Shown here piece after piece: positions 27,544-35,560 of a stretch of DNA of 64,000 nt (the first letter of the stretch is position 1; each line of letters starts with the position of its first letter). A program made the position numbers and the translations under genes. Location: the NCBI GenBank assembly GCA_036703275.1, contig DATNPK010000076.1:62001-126000 (forward strand), read 5' to 3'. The notes under the pieces are model-generated. The model was given only the letters and a program-made list of their open reading frames with translations. It was not told the DNA's origin and did no database searches. The DNA comes from Coleofasciculaceae cyanobacterium. Its GTDB lineage: Bacteria > Cyanobacteriota > Cyanobacteriia > Cyanobacteriales > Xenococcaceae.

Positions 27544-27673
27544 AATCGCTTTCTGAATAATGGTTTGGGTGTAGTTTTAACTTTTTGGATTTGACTTCTA
27601 TGGGTATCTAGATCGGGGGTTCGCGCAATAGTAACGGCAAAGGCTTATCTAGATTGGGGTTAGAATAAACACT
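27544..27673 (+). promoter_or_regulatory. CRISPR leader
   Basis: A 130-base non-coding stretch lies between the hairpin and the first repeat, on the side where type I-C leaders lie (repeats end GGATTGAAAC in the + direction). T-rich runs (TAGTTTTAACTTTTTGGATT) and the repeated words TCTAGAT(C/T)GGGG occur in it. The array promoter is expected here; no box was assigned with certainty. Confidence 0.65.
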
Positions 27674-29004
27674 GTTGCGGTCGTCCTTCGGGGCGATCGA
27701 GGATTGAAACATCATAATTATGATCGATAATTTGTGTTGCTGTCAGTTGCGGTCGTCCTTCGGGGCGATCGAGGATTGAAACATGCCAACTATTTGAAAT
27801 GCACCGATCGAAAAGGTTGCGGTCGTCCTTCGGGGCGATCGAGGATTGAAACGTTAGATAATTTAATCCAACTATATTCGTCAGTTAAGTTGCGGTCGTC
27901 CTTCGGGGCGATCGAGGATTGAAACTAAAATTTCTTTAACATCTGAAAATACACTCATTTGGTTGCGGTCGTCCTTCGGGGCGATCGAGGATTGAAACTA
28001 ATCCAAAATCATGTGGATCATACCGTTCATAAGTTGCGGTCGTCCTTCGGGGCGATCGAGGATTGAAACTAGGTTTACAAGAATATTTAGATTGAGAGTA
28101 TAGGTTGCGGTCGTCCTTCGGGGCGATCGAGGATTGAAACAGTTATAGAAATACAAGGCAATATTGAATTTTGAGTTGCGGTCGTCCTTCGGGGCGATCG
28201 AGGATTGAAACATATTGACAAAATTAAACTGACTTAAAGTAAAGATTTTAGTTGCGGTCGTCCTTCGGGGCGATCGAGGATTGAAACACTTTCAAAGGTG
28301 TAGCAAAGCATAGAATTGCTCAAGTTGCGGTCGTCCTTCGGGGCGATCGAGGATTGAAACACTTTCAAAGGTGTAGCAAAGCATAGAATTGCTCAAGTTG
28401 CGGTCGTCCTTCGGGGCGATCGAGGATTGAAACAAAAATTACCGCATTTGAAGGAGTTTGAATGGATAAGTTGCGGTCGTCCTTCGGGGCGATCGAGGAT
28501 TGAAACTAAATTACCTTTTTCGTCTCTACTATCAAAAACTTTATGTTGCGGTCGTCCTTCGGGGCGATCGAGGATTGAAACTAATATTGGCTGTGCCATA
28601 CTATCAATATTATCTTGAGTAGTTGCGGTCGTCCTTCGGGGCGATCGAGGATTGAAACTTAAATGGAGAAACTTGGGCATTTGCAGCTAATGGTTGCGGT
28701 CGTCCTTCGGGGCGATCGAGGATTGAAACTTTTGCTCCTTGGTAGACTGAGAAGAGCTTTGGTTGCGGTCGTCCTTCAGGGCGATCGAGGATTGAAACAG
28801 GCTCTCCTGGTCGTCGGGGTAAATAATGTTCAGTTGCGGTCGTCCTTCGGGGCGATCGAGGATTGAAACAGGCAGATAGTTTAAAGAGAAGATCTACAGT
28901 GGCGCAGGTTGCGGTCGTCCTTCGGGGCGATCGAGGATTGAAACTTAAATGGAGAAACTTGGGCATTTGCAGCTAATGGTTGCGGTCGTCCTTCAGGGCG
29001 ATCG
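27674..29004 (+). CRISPR. Type I-C CRISPR array: 18 full repeats, 18 spacers, truncated last repeat
   Basis: The 37-nt repeat starts GTTGCGGTCG, has a central GTCC-TTCG-GGGC stem capped by a UUCG tetraloop, then CGATCG, and ends GGATTGAAAC. Full copies begin at 27674, 27746, 27816, 27889, 27962, 28033, 28104, 28175, 28251, 28324, 28397, 28470, 28545, 28622, 28693, 28762, 28833 and 28908. Spacers are 32-40 nt. Spacers 9 and 10 (28288 and 28361) are identical, as are spacers 14 and 18 (28659 and 28945). Repeat 16 carries one change (CTTCAGGG), also found in the last repeat (28979-29004), which stops after 26 nt. Leader-proximal spacers lie at the cas2 side. Confidence 0.99.
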
Positions 29005-29123
29005 CCAATCAAGCAGCAACAGAAGACGAACAATTCAGTTTCACTTTCTCCGAAAATACCTTTAATAATGTAAACGATAAGGGTGAAGTCATCGGTTATA
29101 AAGACTGGCTATTTCAAACATAA
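28998..29123 (+). pseudogene. Fragment of a cadherin-like/Ca-binding surface protein fused to the array end
   Basis: Beginning exactly at the HIP1 octamer that ends the array, the frame reads AIANQAATEDEQFSFTFSEN, TFNNVNDKGEVIGYKD and a stop. This resembles the repeat start (ADQ-ATED--FSFT---NTF-DVD) of dystroglycan-type cadherin-like domains in large cyanobacterial surface proteins. Only about 41 codons remain, without a start. Confidence 0.5.
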
Positions 29124-29370
29124 ATACAGTTTTTCTCTGCATGTTTGCCTCTGGAGACTAACCAATCGAAATAGAAAGTTTTATAAGGTTTATTCATTAA
29201 ATCGCGTTCGCCATGAATTTCCTCGTTACCAATATGAATATAAGTAACTCCAGTATCTAAAATCTCGTCTTCATCTGGTGCCTAACTATGTCCTGCATCA
29301 ACTCCTCCTGGGTCTTCGGTTCTAAGAGTCATCCAAGCAGTAATTAACGCGAGTTCGGGATAAGAAAAAG
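29114..29370 (-). pseudogene. Remnant of an unidentified protein
   Basis: A stretch with clear coding character reads ELALITAWMTLRTEDPGGVD, an in-frame stop, then APDEDEILDTGVTYIHIGNE, GERDLMNKPYKTFYFDWLVS and a stop. Upstream the frame is closed. I do not recognise the family. It is broken by at least one stop codon and lacks a start. The rest of the interval to 29694 holds no gene I can support. Confidence 0.4.
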
Positions 29371-29694
29371 AGCAGATAGTAAGCTAGAACTGTCTAAAAG
29401 TCGTTTCATCGCCTAAGTTTGTAGTAAATAAGTTCTTCTACTCTGGCTCAATTAATTAAATCTGGGTGCGATTTAATATCGATAGGATGTACCATATCCT
29501 TTAATTCGCTTCATCACAGTTACCAAATATTAATCAGAACTTACGCACAAGTTTTTGGTTGTGGTTGGGTAAAGGTTAAAGGTCTACGCAAGTAGTTAAT
29601 TAATCCTTTTCCCATTTCCCTTTTCCCATGCCAAACCTTTGATTTTTGTTGACTGAGTAAGTCCTAATGGTTATCTGTCATCTGTCATAGTCTA

Positions 29695-29762
29695 TTGGGT
29701 TAGGATTTGGTGCGCTCCGAAGGCTACACGAAGTGTAATCGCGTAGCGTACCCGAAGGGTAA
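29695..29762. repeat. Short GC-rich palindromic repeat
   Basis: The block contains GGTGCGCTCCGAAGG, CTACACGAAGTGTAATCGCG and TAGCGTACCCGAAGGGTAAG, palindromic words shared in form with the end of the xdhC-like gene (35480-35560: ACCCTTTGGGTACACTTCGTC). It looks like a dispersed REP-like element. Confidence 0.6.
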
Positions 29763-29784
29763 GTTGATTTTATTAACCAGCCTT

Positions 29785-30153
29785 TTAGTACGATCTCAAC
29801 TTATAAACTGGTTCAATCGCTACAACAGCAGGATCTTGCTCTAGTTGTGCTAATACCTCATAGGGGATATTGGCGGTAAAGATTAATGGACTGATTCTGG
29901 TACGAACTTCGACACTAGAAGGCACGTATCCTTCCTGAGAAACCTTAACTGTTGCCACAAAAGGCTCTTCTTGATTCAGCCCTCTTTGAGCTTCTCCACT
30001 TAACCTCAGCTTTGAATGTTGAGGAGTGACGTACTCAACCCTGTACTTTGAACTGTTATCTTGTTTGTCTGAAGACATGGTGTATTTAGATAGAGGTACA
30101 ACTAATATCAATATTGAACCTAACAAAATTATAACTTTGTACCATGCATTCAT
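29785..30153 (-). CDS. Membrane-anchored, subtilase-propeptide-like small protein
   Basis: A 122-residue protein with an N-terminal hydrophobic segment (WYKVIILLGSILILVVPL), a short polar linker and a small alpha/beta domain ending IPYEVLAQLEQDPAVVAIEP. That ending is the hallmark of I9-type propeptide/inhibitor domains, where the C-terminal tail enters the protease cleft. It starts 20 bases after the stop of the subtilisin-like gene, with a ribosome site (TAGGAG), so the two are co-transcribed. A chaperone or inhibitor acting in trans is an inference. Confidence 0.6.
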   Translation of the reverse strand: MNAWYKVIILLGSILILVVPLSKYTMSSDKQDNSSKYRVEYVTPQHSKLRLSGEAQRGLNQEEPFVATVKVSQEGYVPSSVEVRTRISPLIFTANIPYEVLAQLEQDPAVVAIEPVYKLRSY

Positions 30154-30173
30154 GAGCTAACTCCTACTACAGA

Positions 30174-31964
30174 TCACCCGCGTACTTGCTGTACCGATGC
30201 GCTTGCATCCACTCGTCCATTACCGTAGCGGTCATCCCACGCCATACTAGGTGGATTTGAGCGCGCATTCTTAGCTAAAATGTCACGAATTTGTTCAACC
30301 GTAAGCTCTTTATTTAGACTACGGGCTTCGGCCAGCACAAGGGCTACAACTCCAGTGACGGCAGGAGCAGCCATACTGGTTCCTGACATACGGGTAATCC
30401 CTACCCGTGTTGATGAATTAGCAGCCCAGACATTATGTCCAGGTGCGCTGATTTCTGGTTTTTGTCTTCCATCTCTGGTCGGTCCAGCACTAGAGAACCA
30501 AGATAGGGGTTGTCCAGCCGTGTGAGCATCGTACGAACCCACGACTATGTTGTGCTGTCCGCAGGAAATTGAGCCGAGAGTATGAGAATTATCATGGGGA
30601 GGAGCAAAACTAGACTGTCCAGGATCGTCTCGTTCGATCCAGGCATGAAATTGACCGTTATTGATCGCAACACCATGCAGACGAAGCTTAAGCTCTGTCG
30701 GTAGACTCGAAGACATAGCCCTAGTATTCATGAAAATCCCAATGGTATTGTCGCCATTGTTAGGATCTCCTTGGCGATGGGCAGCGAAAAAGAGTAGCTC
30801 GTTTGCCTCGTTGAAAATCTCCGCCGAAGCACCTAAGTCTACTGTGCCAATACTTTGCTCATCTTGATCGATCAACTCTAGCTGTAGCTGGTCATCTTTG
30901 CTGTACCAGATTTCAAGTTCGTTATGAGTAAAATCAAATTGACCGATTTGCCAGATAAGATCGACGAAGCTTCCTTCCGTAACCTGACCACTGGCATGAA
31001 TTCCGTCATTGTAAGAGTTACTAGCTGCAATAACTACAGCGCGGTTAGGTTGGGCAGTGACAACCGCATCAATTCCCTGTTCGACCAGGTTGGTGCCGTC
31101 ATGAGGACCACCATTAGTTCCCAGACTAATATTAATTACACAAGGTTGGTTTCCAGCTTGCTCAAAAATAAATTGGATTGCCTCTAGGAGTTGTACCGAA
31201 CCTCCAAAATTAGAGTCAATCACCTCAGTCCCTTCCCAAGCTATGTCACTGGCACTGATTTGGACAAAAATTATATCTGCATTGGGAGCAACACCTGGGA
31301 CACGGCTACCGTTGCCATTACCACAAGCAATATCCATCACATGAGTTCCATGACTTGCCCTGCCAGGATCGTAGCCCAAGCTAAGATAGGGTTCTGATGA
31401 GCGTAGTGCAGCATTAATGTCAGTTTGAGTGTAAACTTTACCGTATCCAAAAGGACTGGAGCCTTCAGATAAGGCGGTCTGATCCCAAAGTGCTAGAATG
31501 CGAGTACTGCCATCAGGATTACGAAAGTTATTATGGAGAAAATCACATCCGTAATCAATGATACCAACAACAACACCTTTTCCCTGTTGTCCTTGAGCAG
31601 AAGGAGGTAGCAAATCTACCCGCGCTTTGATTTCTTCAATTGTGGACTTTAGTGTTGGTTTGAGGAGTTGAGTTGCTTTTAGACTTTGGACGTAGGGAAG
31701 TTGTCGTAGTATTTGCACTCGGTCGAGCGGTATTCTGGCGGTCACAATATTAGCATCATCAGGTGTAGTTCCAAGATTAGCTCCTGGAAAAACTTCGCTT
31801 CGATTTAGCCAGCTTGTTAGATTGGAAACCTTAGCAATAACCGCAATTTCTCCTTTTGCTGTTGAGGATGTGACAGGAGGCACTATTCCTCTAGCTCTGC
31901 GAGCCAAATCCACTTGTATTCTTGGATCAATTTCAGTAAAAACTTCTTGCAATTGTATCCGCAT
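30174..31964 (-). CDS. Subtilisin-like serine protease (S8 family)
   Basis: A 596-residue protease with the full catalytic triad: Asp in GVVVGIIDYGCDFLH, His in RASHGTHVMDIACG, and Ser in RMSGTSMAAPAVTGVVAL. The oxyanion Asn is in VVIAASNSYNDG. An insert of about 130 residues lies between the Asn and Ser blocks. Residues about 40-105 resemble an I9 propeptide (ANIVTARIPLDRVQILRQLPYVQSL). No signal peptide is visible, so it is either cytosolic or exported by another path. It is the first gene of a pair with the propeptide-like protein. Confidence 0.92.
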   Translation of the reverse strand: MRIQLQEVFTEIDPRIQVDLARRARGIVPPVTSSTAKGEIAVIAKVSNLTSWLNRSEVFPGANLGTTPDDANIVTARIPLDRVQILRQLPYVQSLKATQLLKPTLKSTIEEIKARVDLLPPSAQGQQGKGVVVGIIDYGCDFLHNNFRNPDGSTRILALWDQTALSEGSSPFGYGKVYTQTDINAALRSSEPYLSLGYDPGRASHGTHVMDIACGNGNGSRVPGVAPNADIIFVQISASDIAWEGTEVIDSNFGGSVQLLEAIQFIFEQAGNQPCVINISLGTNGGPHDGTNLVEQGIDAVVTAQPNRAVVIAASNSYNDGIHASGQVTEGSFVDLIWQIGQFDFTHNELEIWYSKDDQLQLELIDQDEQSIGTVDLGASAEIFNEANELLFFAAHRQGDPNNGDNTIGIFMNTRAMSSSLPTELKLRLHGVAINNGQFHAWIERDDPGQSSFAPPHDNSHTLGSISCGQHNIVVGSYDAHTAGQPLSWFSSAGPTRDGRQKPEISAPGHNVWAANSSTRVGITRMSGTSMAAPAVTGVVALVLAEARSLNKELTVEQIRDILAKNARSNPPSMAWDDRYGNGRVDASASVQQVRG

Positions 31965-32304
31965 ATTGCTACCTCATTCTTTGACTTTTCTATGGGGTCA
32001 GAATTACTTCCCTAAAATTTTTTCTTATGCACCTCTTCTAAGATATTTTTTGATGCAGTGGTAGTTTTTTACAACGGCGCGTCTGAATTATTTAGACAAA
32101 ATAATTCTGTATATTTACCCTATGTAATTGGTTATGTTATCTAAAATTATTCCGTATATTTTTCTGTATTAATCCGTTGCACAGCATTTCTTAATCTTTA
32201 ATTGAATGGTTAATTAAACGGTTTAGGCTGAACCACCTTTATCTCCACTGTTCCCACCGCATATTGATCTTAAGAAATGCGATCGCACTCCTCGGTAAGA
32301 ATCC
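31965..32304. other. AT-rich intergenic region, no gene seen
   Basis: About 340 bases upstream of the protease gene. It presumably holds the protease promoter; no ORF, tRNA or repeat family was recognised in it. Confidence 0.5.
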
Positions 32305-32467
32305 GGGGGCAATGTTACTAGATACGGTGATTCATCAGAAACAGGCGTCGCTGATACTTCGGGACAATCGGCTACAGTATGGGACATATTAGGAAGACCT
32401 GCTAGTAAGTCGGCATCGGAATACGAACGAAGAACTGTTTAAAGAAATGCTCAAACAACTGCCATGA
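32305..32467 (+). pseudogene. ParA-type partition ATPase, C-terminal remnant
   Basis: Three frame segments add up to a ParA C-terminus: MLLDTVIHQKQASL, then DTSGQSATVWDILGRPASKS ASEYE, then EELFKEMLKQLP and a stop. The WDILGR-A-S-EYE--FKE pattern is typical of the final helices of ParA/Soj. Two frameshifts (near 32368 and 32428) and the missing ATPase core make it dead. Its stop codon overlaps the ATG of the next gene (ATGA). Confidence 0.65.
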
Positions 32468-32808
32468 CCAAAAGACAGCGAAAATACCTAGATGACTCTC
32501 TAGCTAGTGAATTTGTATTTGGTGACAACAAACCAGAGGCAGAAGCAGCAACACCAGAAGAAGTAACTACCGTCGAGTCAGAAACAACACCTATTGCACC
32601 TATGTCAGACAAGCCAGTTGAGAACAAAAGTAAAGAATTAAGCCTGATGGAAAAGTTACAGGTAGAAGCCAAAAAAGGAACTAAGCGTTTTACTATTGAC
32701 TTGAGAAAGTCAGTATACCGTAAGTTATCGATTTTGTCTGCCAGGACTGGTAGAAGTAAGGCGGATATTATCCGTATGGTTTTGGATGATGTAAGGTGCG
32801 GATGTTGA
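32464..32808 (+). CDS. Ribbon-helix-helix DNA-binding protein, partition partner-like
   Basis: A 114-residue protein with a disordered acidic N-terminus (about 1-65) and a C-terminal RHH domain, TKRFTIDLRKSVYRKLSILS followed by ARTGRSKADIIRMVLDDV. This layout and the ATGA overlap with the ParA remnant match ParG/CopG-like centromere-binding partners of plasmid partition systems. Without an intact ParA it cannot drive partition, but it may still repress its own promoter. Confidence 0.65.
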   Translation: MTKRQRKYLDDSLASEFVFGDNKPEAEAATPEEVTTVESETTPIAPMSDKPVENKSKELSLMEKLQVEAKKGTKRFTIDLRKSVYRKLSILSARTGRSKADIIRMVLDDVRCGC

Positions 32809-32933
32809 GGAGTAAGGGGCATTACATAATTGTCCTATCATTCAAACCAGTCAAATAAAGTTAAAGACTTGCAACCAATCAAAAAAATCTCTCTTTAGGA
32901 TCGTGTTTATTTTTCTTTTAACTGTGAAACTAA

Positions 32934-33245
32934 ATGATAAATACAATCATAGAGAGTATGGAAAAGACGTTATTCGATAAATTCTTCCGTGACAGCAATG
33001 GTAATATTGTTATTGCTCAACCACCAAACTTACCTATTATTGTCTGGGGTGTAGCTAGCTTGCTGAAACTATTTTTTACAAGTGGCTTAACCAATGTGGG
33101 CTTAGACCTAATAGCTTTTGGCTCTTTGTTTACTTGGGCGTGGCTTGAATTATTTCAAGGCGTTAATTATTTTCGCAGGATGCTAGGTTTCGTTGTGTTA
33201 GTTGGATTTGTTGGGTTAAGAATTTTCGGTAATAACACAATTTAA
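32934..33245 (+). CDS. Small membrane protein of unknown function
   Basis: A 103-residue protein: an N-terminal soluble segment (KTLFDKFFRDSNGNIVIAQP) followed by two or three hydrophobic helices (LPIIVWGVASLLKLFF, LIAFGSLFTWAWLELF, MLGFVVLVGFVGLRIF). I do not know the family by name, but similar two-helix proteins with this N-terminus occur in cyanobacteria. It is preceded by an A-rich leader and stands alone. Confidence 0.6.
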   Translation: MINTIIESMEKTLFDKFFRDSNGNIVIAQPPNLPIIVWGVASLLKLFFTSGLTNVGLDLIAFGSLFTWAWLELFQGVNYFRRMLGFVVLVGFVGLRIFGNNTI

Positions 33246-33419
33246 ACTTTAATTGCTGCTGCTCCCCAAGTTGCCTTACTATCAGGAAAATTGCCTGTGA
33301 AAACCAAAGCGATCGCCAATATTTCCACCGGCGATCGCTCTAGTTTGTAATCATTTCTTCCTCAAAACTTTTAATATTTCTCTAACAGATACTTTCTCGG
33401 TGTTGGGTAGTGTACTAAC

Positions 33420-33653
33420 TTATGTACAGTTTTGTAATTTGACATAATCTTCATTGAAAGACAAAGCTTTTAAAAGATTTTCACTCGTCGTAGTCCAACC
33501 CACAATTCCTCCTTGAGCGCGAATCATCTCTAAGGTAGATTTTTTAAATTCAGGAAAATAGCTGGCGGTGGCATCTTCAACTAACAAACATTCATAACCG
33601 CGATCATTAGCTTCGCCCATGGTTGTCTGTACGCAAACCTCAGTAGTAATCAT
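33420..33653 (-). pseudogene. Isochorismatase/biuret-hydrolase-like cysteine hydrolase, C-terminal fragment
   Basis: The 77 codons keep the C-terminal half of an isochorismatase-like amidohydrolase: [20 protein letters not shown] (with the catalytic Cys) and [20 protein letters not shown] followed by [14 protein letters not shown], closest in pattern to biuret hydrolases. The N-terminal half with the catalytic Asp and Lys is absent upstream, so the enzyme is dead. Its location beside nucleoside transport and xanthine dehydrogenase genes suggests it belonged to the same nitrogen-scavenging locus. Confidence 0.75.
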
Positions 33654-33829
33654 ATGGTTGGGCTGGAATTAAGACCATTGCTTAATTTATTACTTATTAC
33701 TTCATTGCGATCGAGATTGATCTCATTTCCCTGCTTAAAACTAATATCCCGCCATGCGTTGACCAATAGTATTGATATCTGCAAGTGCGATCGCATAGCT
33801 TGAGAAGTTCGTCTAAGTCTTCACAAAAA

Positions 33830-33985
33830 TGGCGGCGTGGAAGCGCCCCTTCTTTATAATCCGGGGAGGAAACGTCGCCACGCCGCCGCTAATTGTGAAT
33901 AAAGTTTATTGCCAGCTCGCTATTAACTAAAGTGCCATCCTTGGCCAAATCCCACGCACTTTAGTCGTGGGATGAGCTTAAGAGT
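33830..33985. mobile_element. IS200/IS605-type right-end remnant
   Basis: Two hairpin-forming blocks occur: TGGCGGCGTGG with CCACGCCGCC (33830-33893), which may include the last codons of a TnpB on the + strand (RGG.V-type tail), and CTTGGCCAAATCCCACGCA followed by GTCGTGGGATGAGC (33945-33977), the usual subterminal hairpin of cyanobacterial IS200/IS605 ends. Just beyond it begins the interrupted ABC ATPase gene. No transposase body remains. Confidence 0.5.
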
Positions 33986-34645
33986 TGCCTGATAGATTGC
34001 ACCGTTTACTAAAATTTCTCCACAGATAGCCGAACGCTGACCTAATAGTATTTCTACCAGTTCTTTTTGCCCATTCCTTGATATTCCTGCAATCCCAACA
34101 ATTTCACCGCTATTTACTGTTAGATTTACGCCTTTAACTGCTGGAAGTCTATCATCTCGATCAGCGAAACATTTTTCATTTCTAAAACAGTTTTACTAAC
34201 AGAAATTACTGTTTTTTCGATCTGTTGCAACTCGCCCTTTTCACCCATCATCATTTCGGCTAAGTCAGCAATATTTTAAATCTTTGACTAAGCCATTTCC
34301 GGCTAACTTGCCTTTACGCAATACGCTGACTTCATCGCAGAAAGCCATTACTTCTAAAATTAAAATGCGACACTTATGAGCATCACGGGTACTATTAATT
34401 TGACACGATCGCCGGTCAATAACTACTTCACCCTCAGTAGGCTGATAAAAACCCATAATGCACTTGACCAAAGTGCATTTACCTGCTCCGTTTTCTCCTA
34501 ATAAAGCCCGAACAGTTCCTGGCTTGATTTTCATGGTTACGCGATCGAGAGCCACAAAACTACCAAACCTCTTGGACATATTAACCGTCTCTAATGCTGG
34601 AAGCATCTTGGTATGGTTCTGGTTGCTTGCAGTCATAGCCCTCAT
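33985..34645 (-). pseudogene. Nucleoside-type ABC importer ATPase (YufO/NupA-like), broken
   Basis: The first ATPase domain begins LETVNMSKRFGSFVALDRVT and has a Walker A reading GENGAGKCTLVK, with Cys for the usual Ser. A large internal deletion joins DAHKC to RILILEVMAFCDEVSVLRKG, removing the signature and Walker B motifs. A frameshift follows, then the start of the second domain (VNSGEIVGIAGISRNGQKEL), ending at the IS200/IS605-like end near 33985. The duplicated-domain layout is that of BmpA-linked nucleoside importers. Confidence 0.75.
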
Positions 34646-34803
34646 AAATCACCTCGATCAATGGCTGTAATCTGATGGGTTTTAGATTGACAGAATTAAG
34701 CTGAAAATTATGTATTTAAGATTACAAGACTACTTTTTAGGATTTATCTTAAAGAAACAATACACAAAATAATTTGAGAATATTGTTTAAGCTCAATTAA
34801 GAT

Positions 34804-35451
34804 TTATTGGCTATTATTTTTAATTAATATTGTTTTCTGCAATTCCAATTGGTATTTACTTTGGTTATTAAGATCGCTCAACACTTGTGAAGTTGCAAAT
34901 TCAATTTTTTCAATATCAGAATAAAACTGGCTAATAATTTTGCGTAACCCTAAAGTTGCCTCGCGAATATTTTGCAGAGCTGGTAATAGTTGCTTAGAAA
35001 ACAATAACGGATGCCCTAATTTGCCTTGATAAAAAGGTGCTGTAATTAAAGCTGATTTTTGATAATAAGCCTGTAATAAAGTTTGATAAATATCAGCCGA
35101 CCGAGGCTGATCGACAGCCGAAATAATAATAGTAGAAAAATCCCCTGGAAGAACTTGTAATCCAGTTAAAATTGAGCTGGTTTTACCGCGATCGCACCGA
35201 TGATTAATCACAACCCAACTACCATCGGGACAATCAGATTGCCGATGAGCATTATGAGAACCCAAGACAATAATTGGCGTAATCCCAGCTAGTAAAAATT
35301 GTTCTGCTTGGTAGCGTAGTAAAGTTTGATGATTGTGCCAGAGTAAAGTAGTTTTGCAAGTTCCCATACGAGTAGATAAACCTGCTGCCAAGATTAAAGC
35401 AAAGTTTCGCTTATCAGGACTAGTAGACGTAGGCATAAATAAATCCACCAT
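34804..35451 (-). CDS. MobA-like molybdenum cofactor nucleotidyltransferase
   Basis: A 215-residue NTP transferase of the MocA/MobA family, which adds CMP or GMP to the molybdenum cofactor of xanthine dehydrogenase-type enzymes. The nucleotide loop is ALILAAGLSTRMGTCKTTLL (LAAGxSxRMG). The metal-binding Asp is in IIISAVDQPR, and APFYQGKLGHPLLF is the usual GxxGHP motif. Lys follows Cys rather than Pro in the first loop (GTCK). It lies downstream of xdhC in the same direction, so cofactor maturation for the neighbouring enzyme is the likely role. Confidence 0.85.
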   Translation of the reverse strand: MVDLFMPTSTSPDKRNFALILAAGLSTRMGTCKTTLLWHNHQTLLRYQAEQFLLAGITPIIVLGSHNAHRQSDCPDGSWVVINHRCDRGKTSSILTGLQVLPGDFSTIIISAVDQPRSADIYQTLLQAYYQKSALITAPFYQGKLGHPLLFSKQLLPALQNIREATLGLRKIISQFYSDIEKIEFATSQVLSDLNNQSKYQLELQKTILIKNNSQ

Positions 35452-35479
35452 TAGTAAATCTTAGAAGCCGCGCAATTAA

Positions 35480-35560
35480 GTATTCTGACTTCCGCGTAGC
35501 GATACTAGCCTCTGTTGACGAGACGCGATTACCCTTTGGGTACACTTCGTCGGGCATACA
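35480..35560. repeat. REP-like repeat overlapping the 3' end of the xdhC-like gene
   Basis: ACTTCCGCGTAGCGATACTA, GACGAGACGCGATTACCC, TTTGGGTACACTTCGTCGGG resemble the palindromic element at 29695-29762. It overlaps the last ten codons of the XdhC-like gene and supplies its C-terminal residues ARRSVPKG and stop codon. Confidence 0.6.

Noticed and set aside
28393-28966. ORFs of 60-120 codons inside the CRISPR array (repeated FNPRSPRRTTAT, VAVVLRGDRGLK)
   Set aside because: They are translations of the 37-nt repeats and spacers; the periodicity explains them fully.
32451-32822. 123-codon - strand ORF opposite the RHH protein
   Set aside because: The + strand frame has a recognisable RHH domain and an ATGA overlap with the ParA remnant; the reverse ORF has neither.
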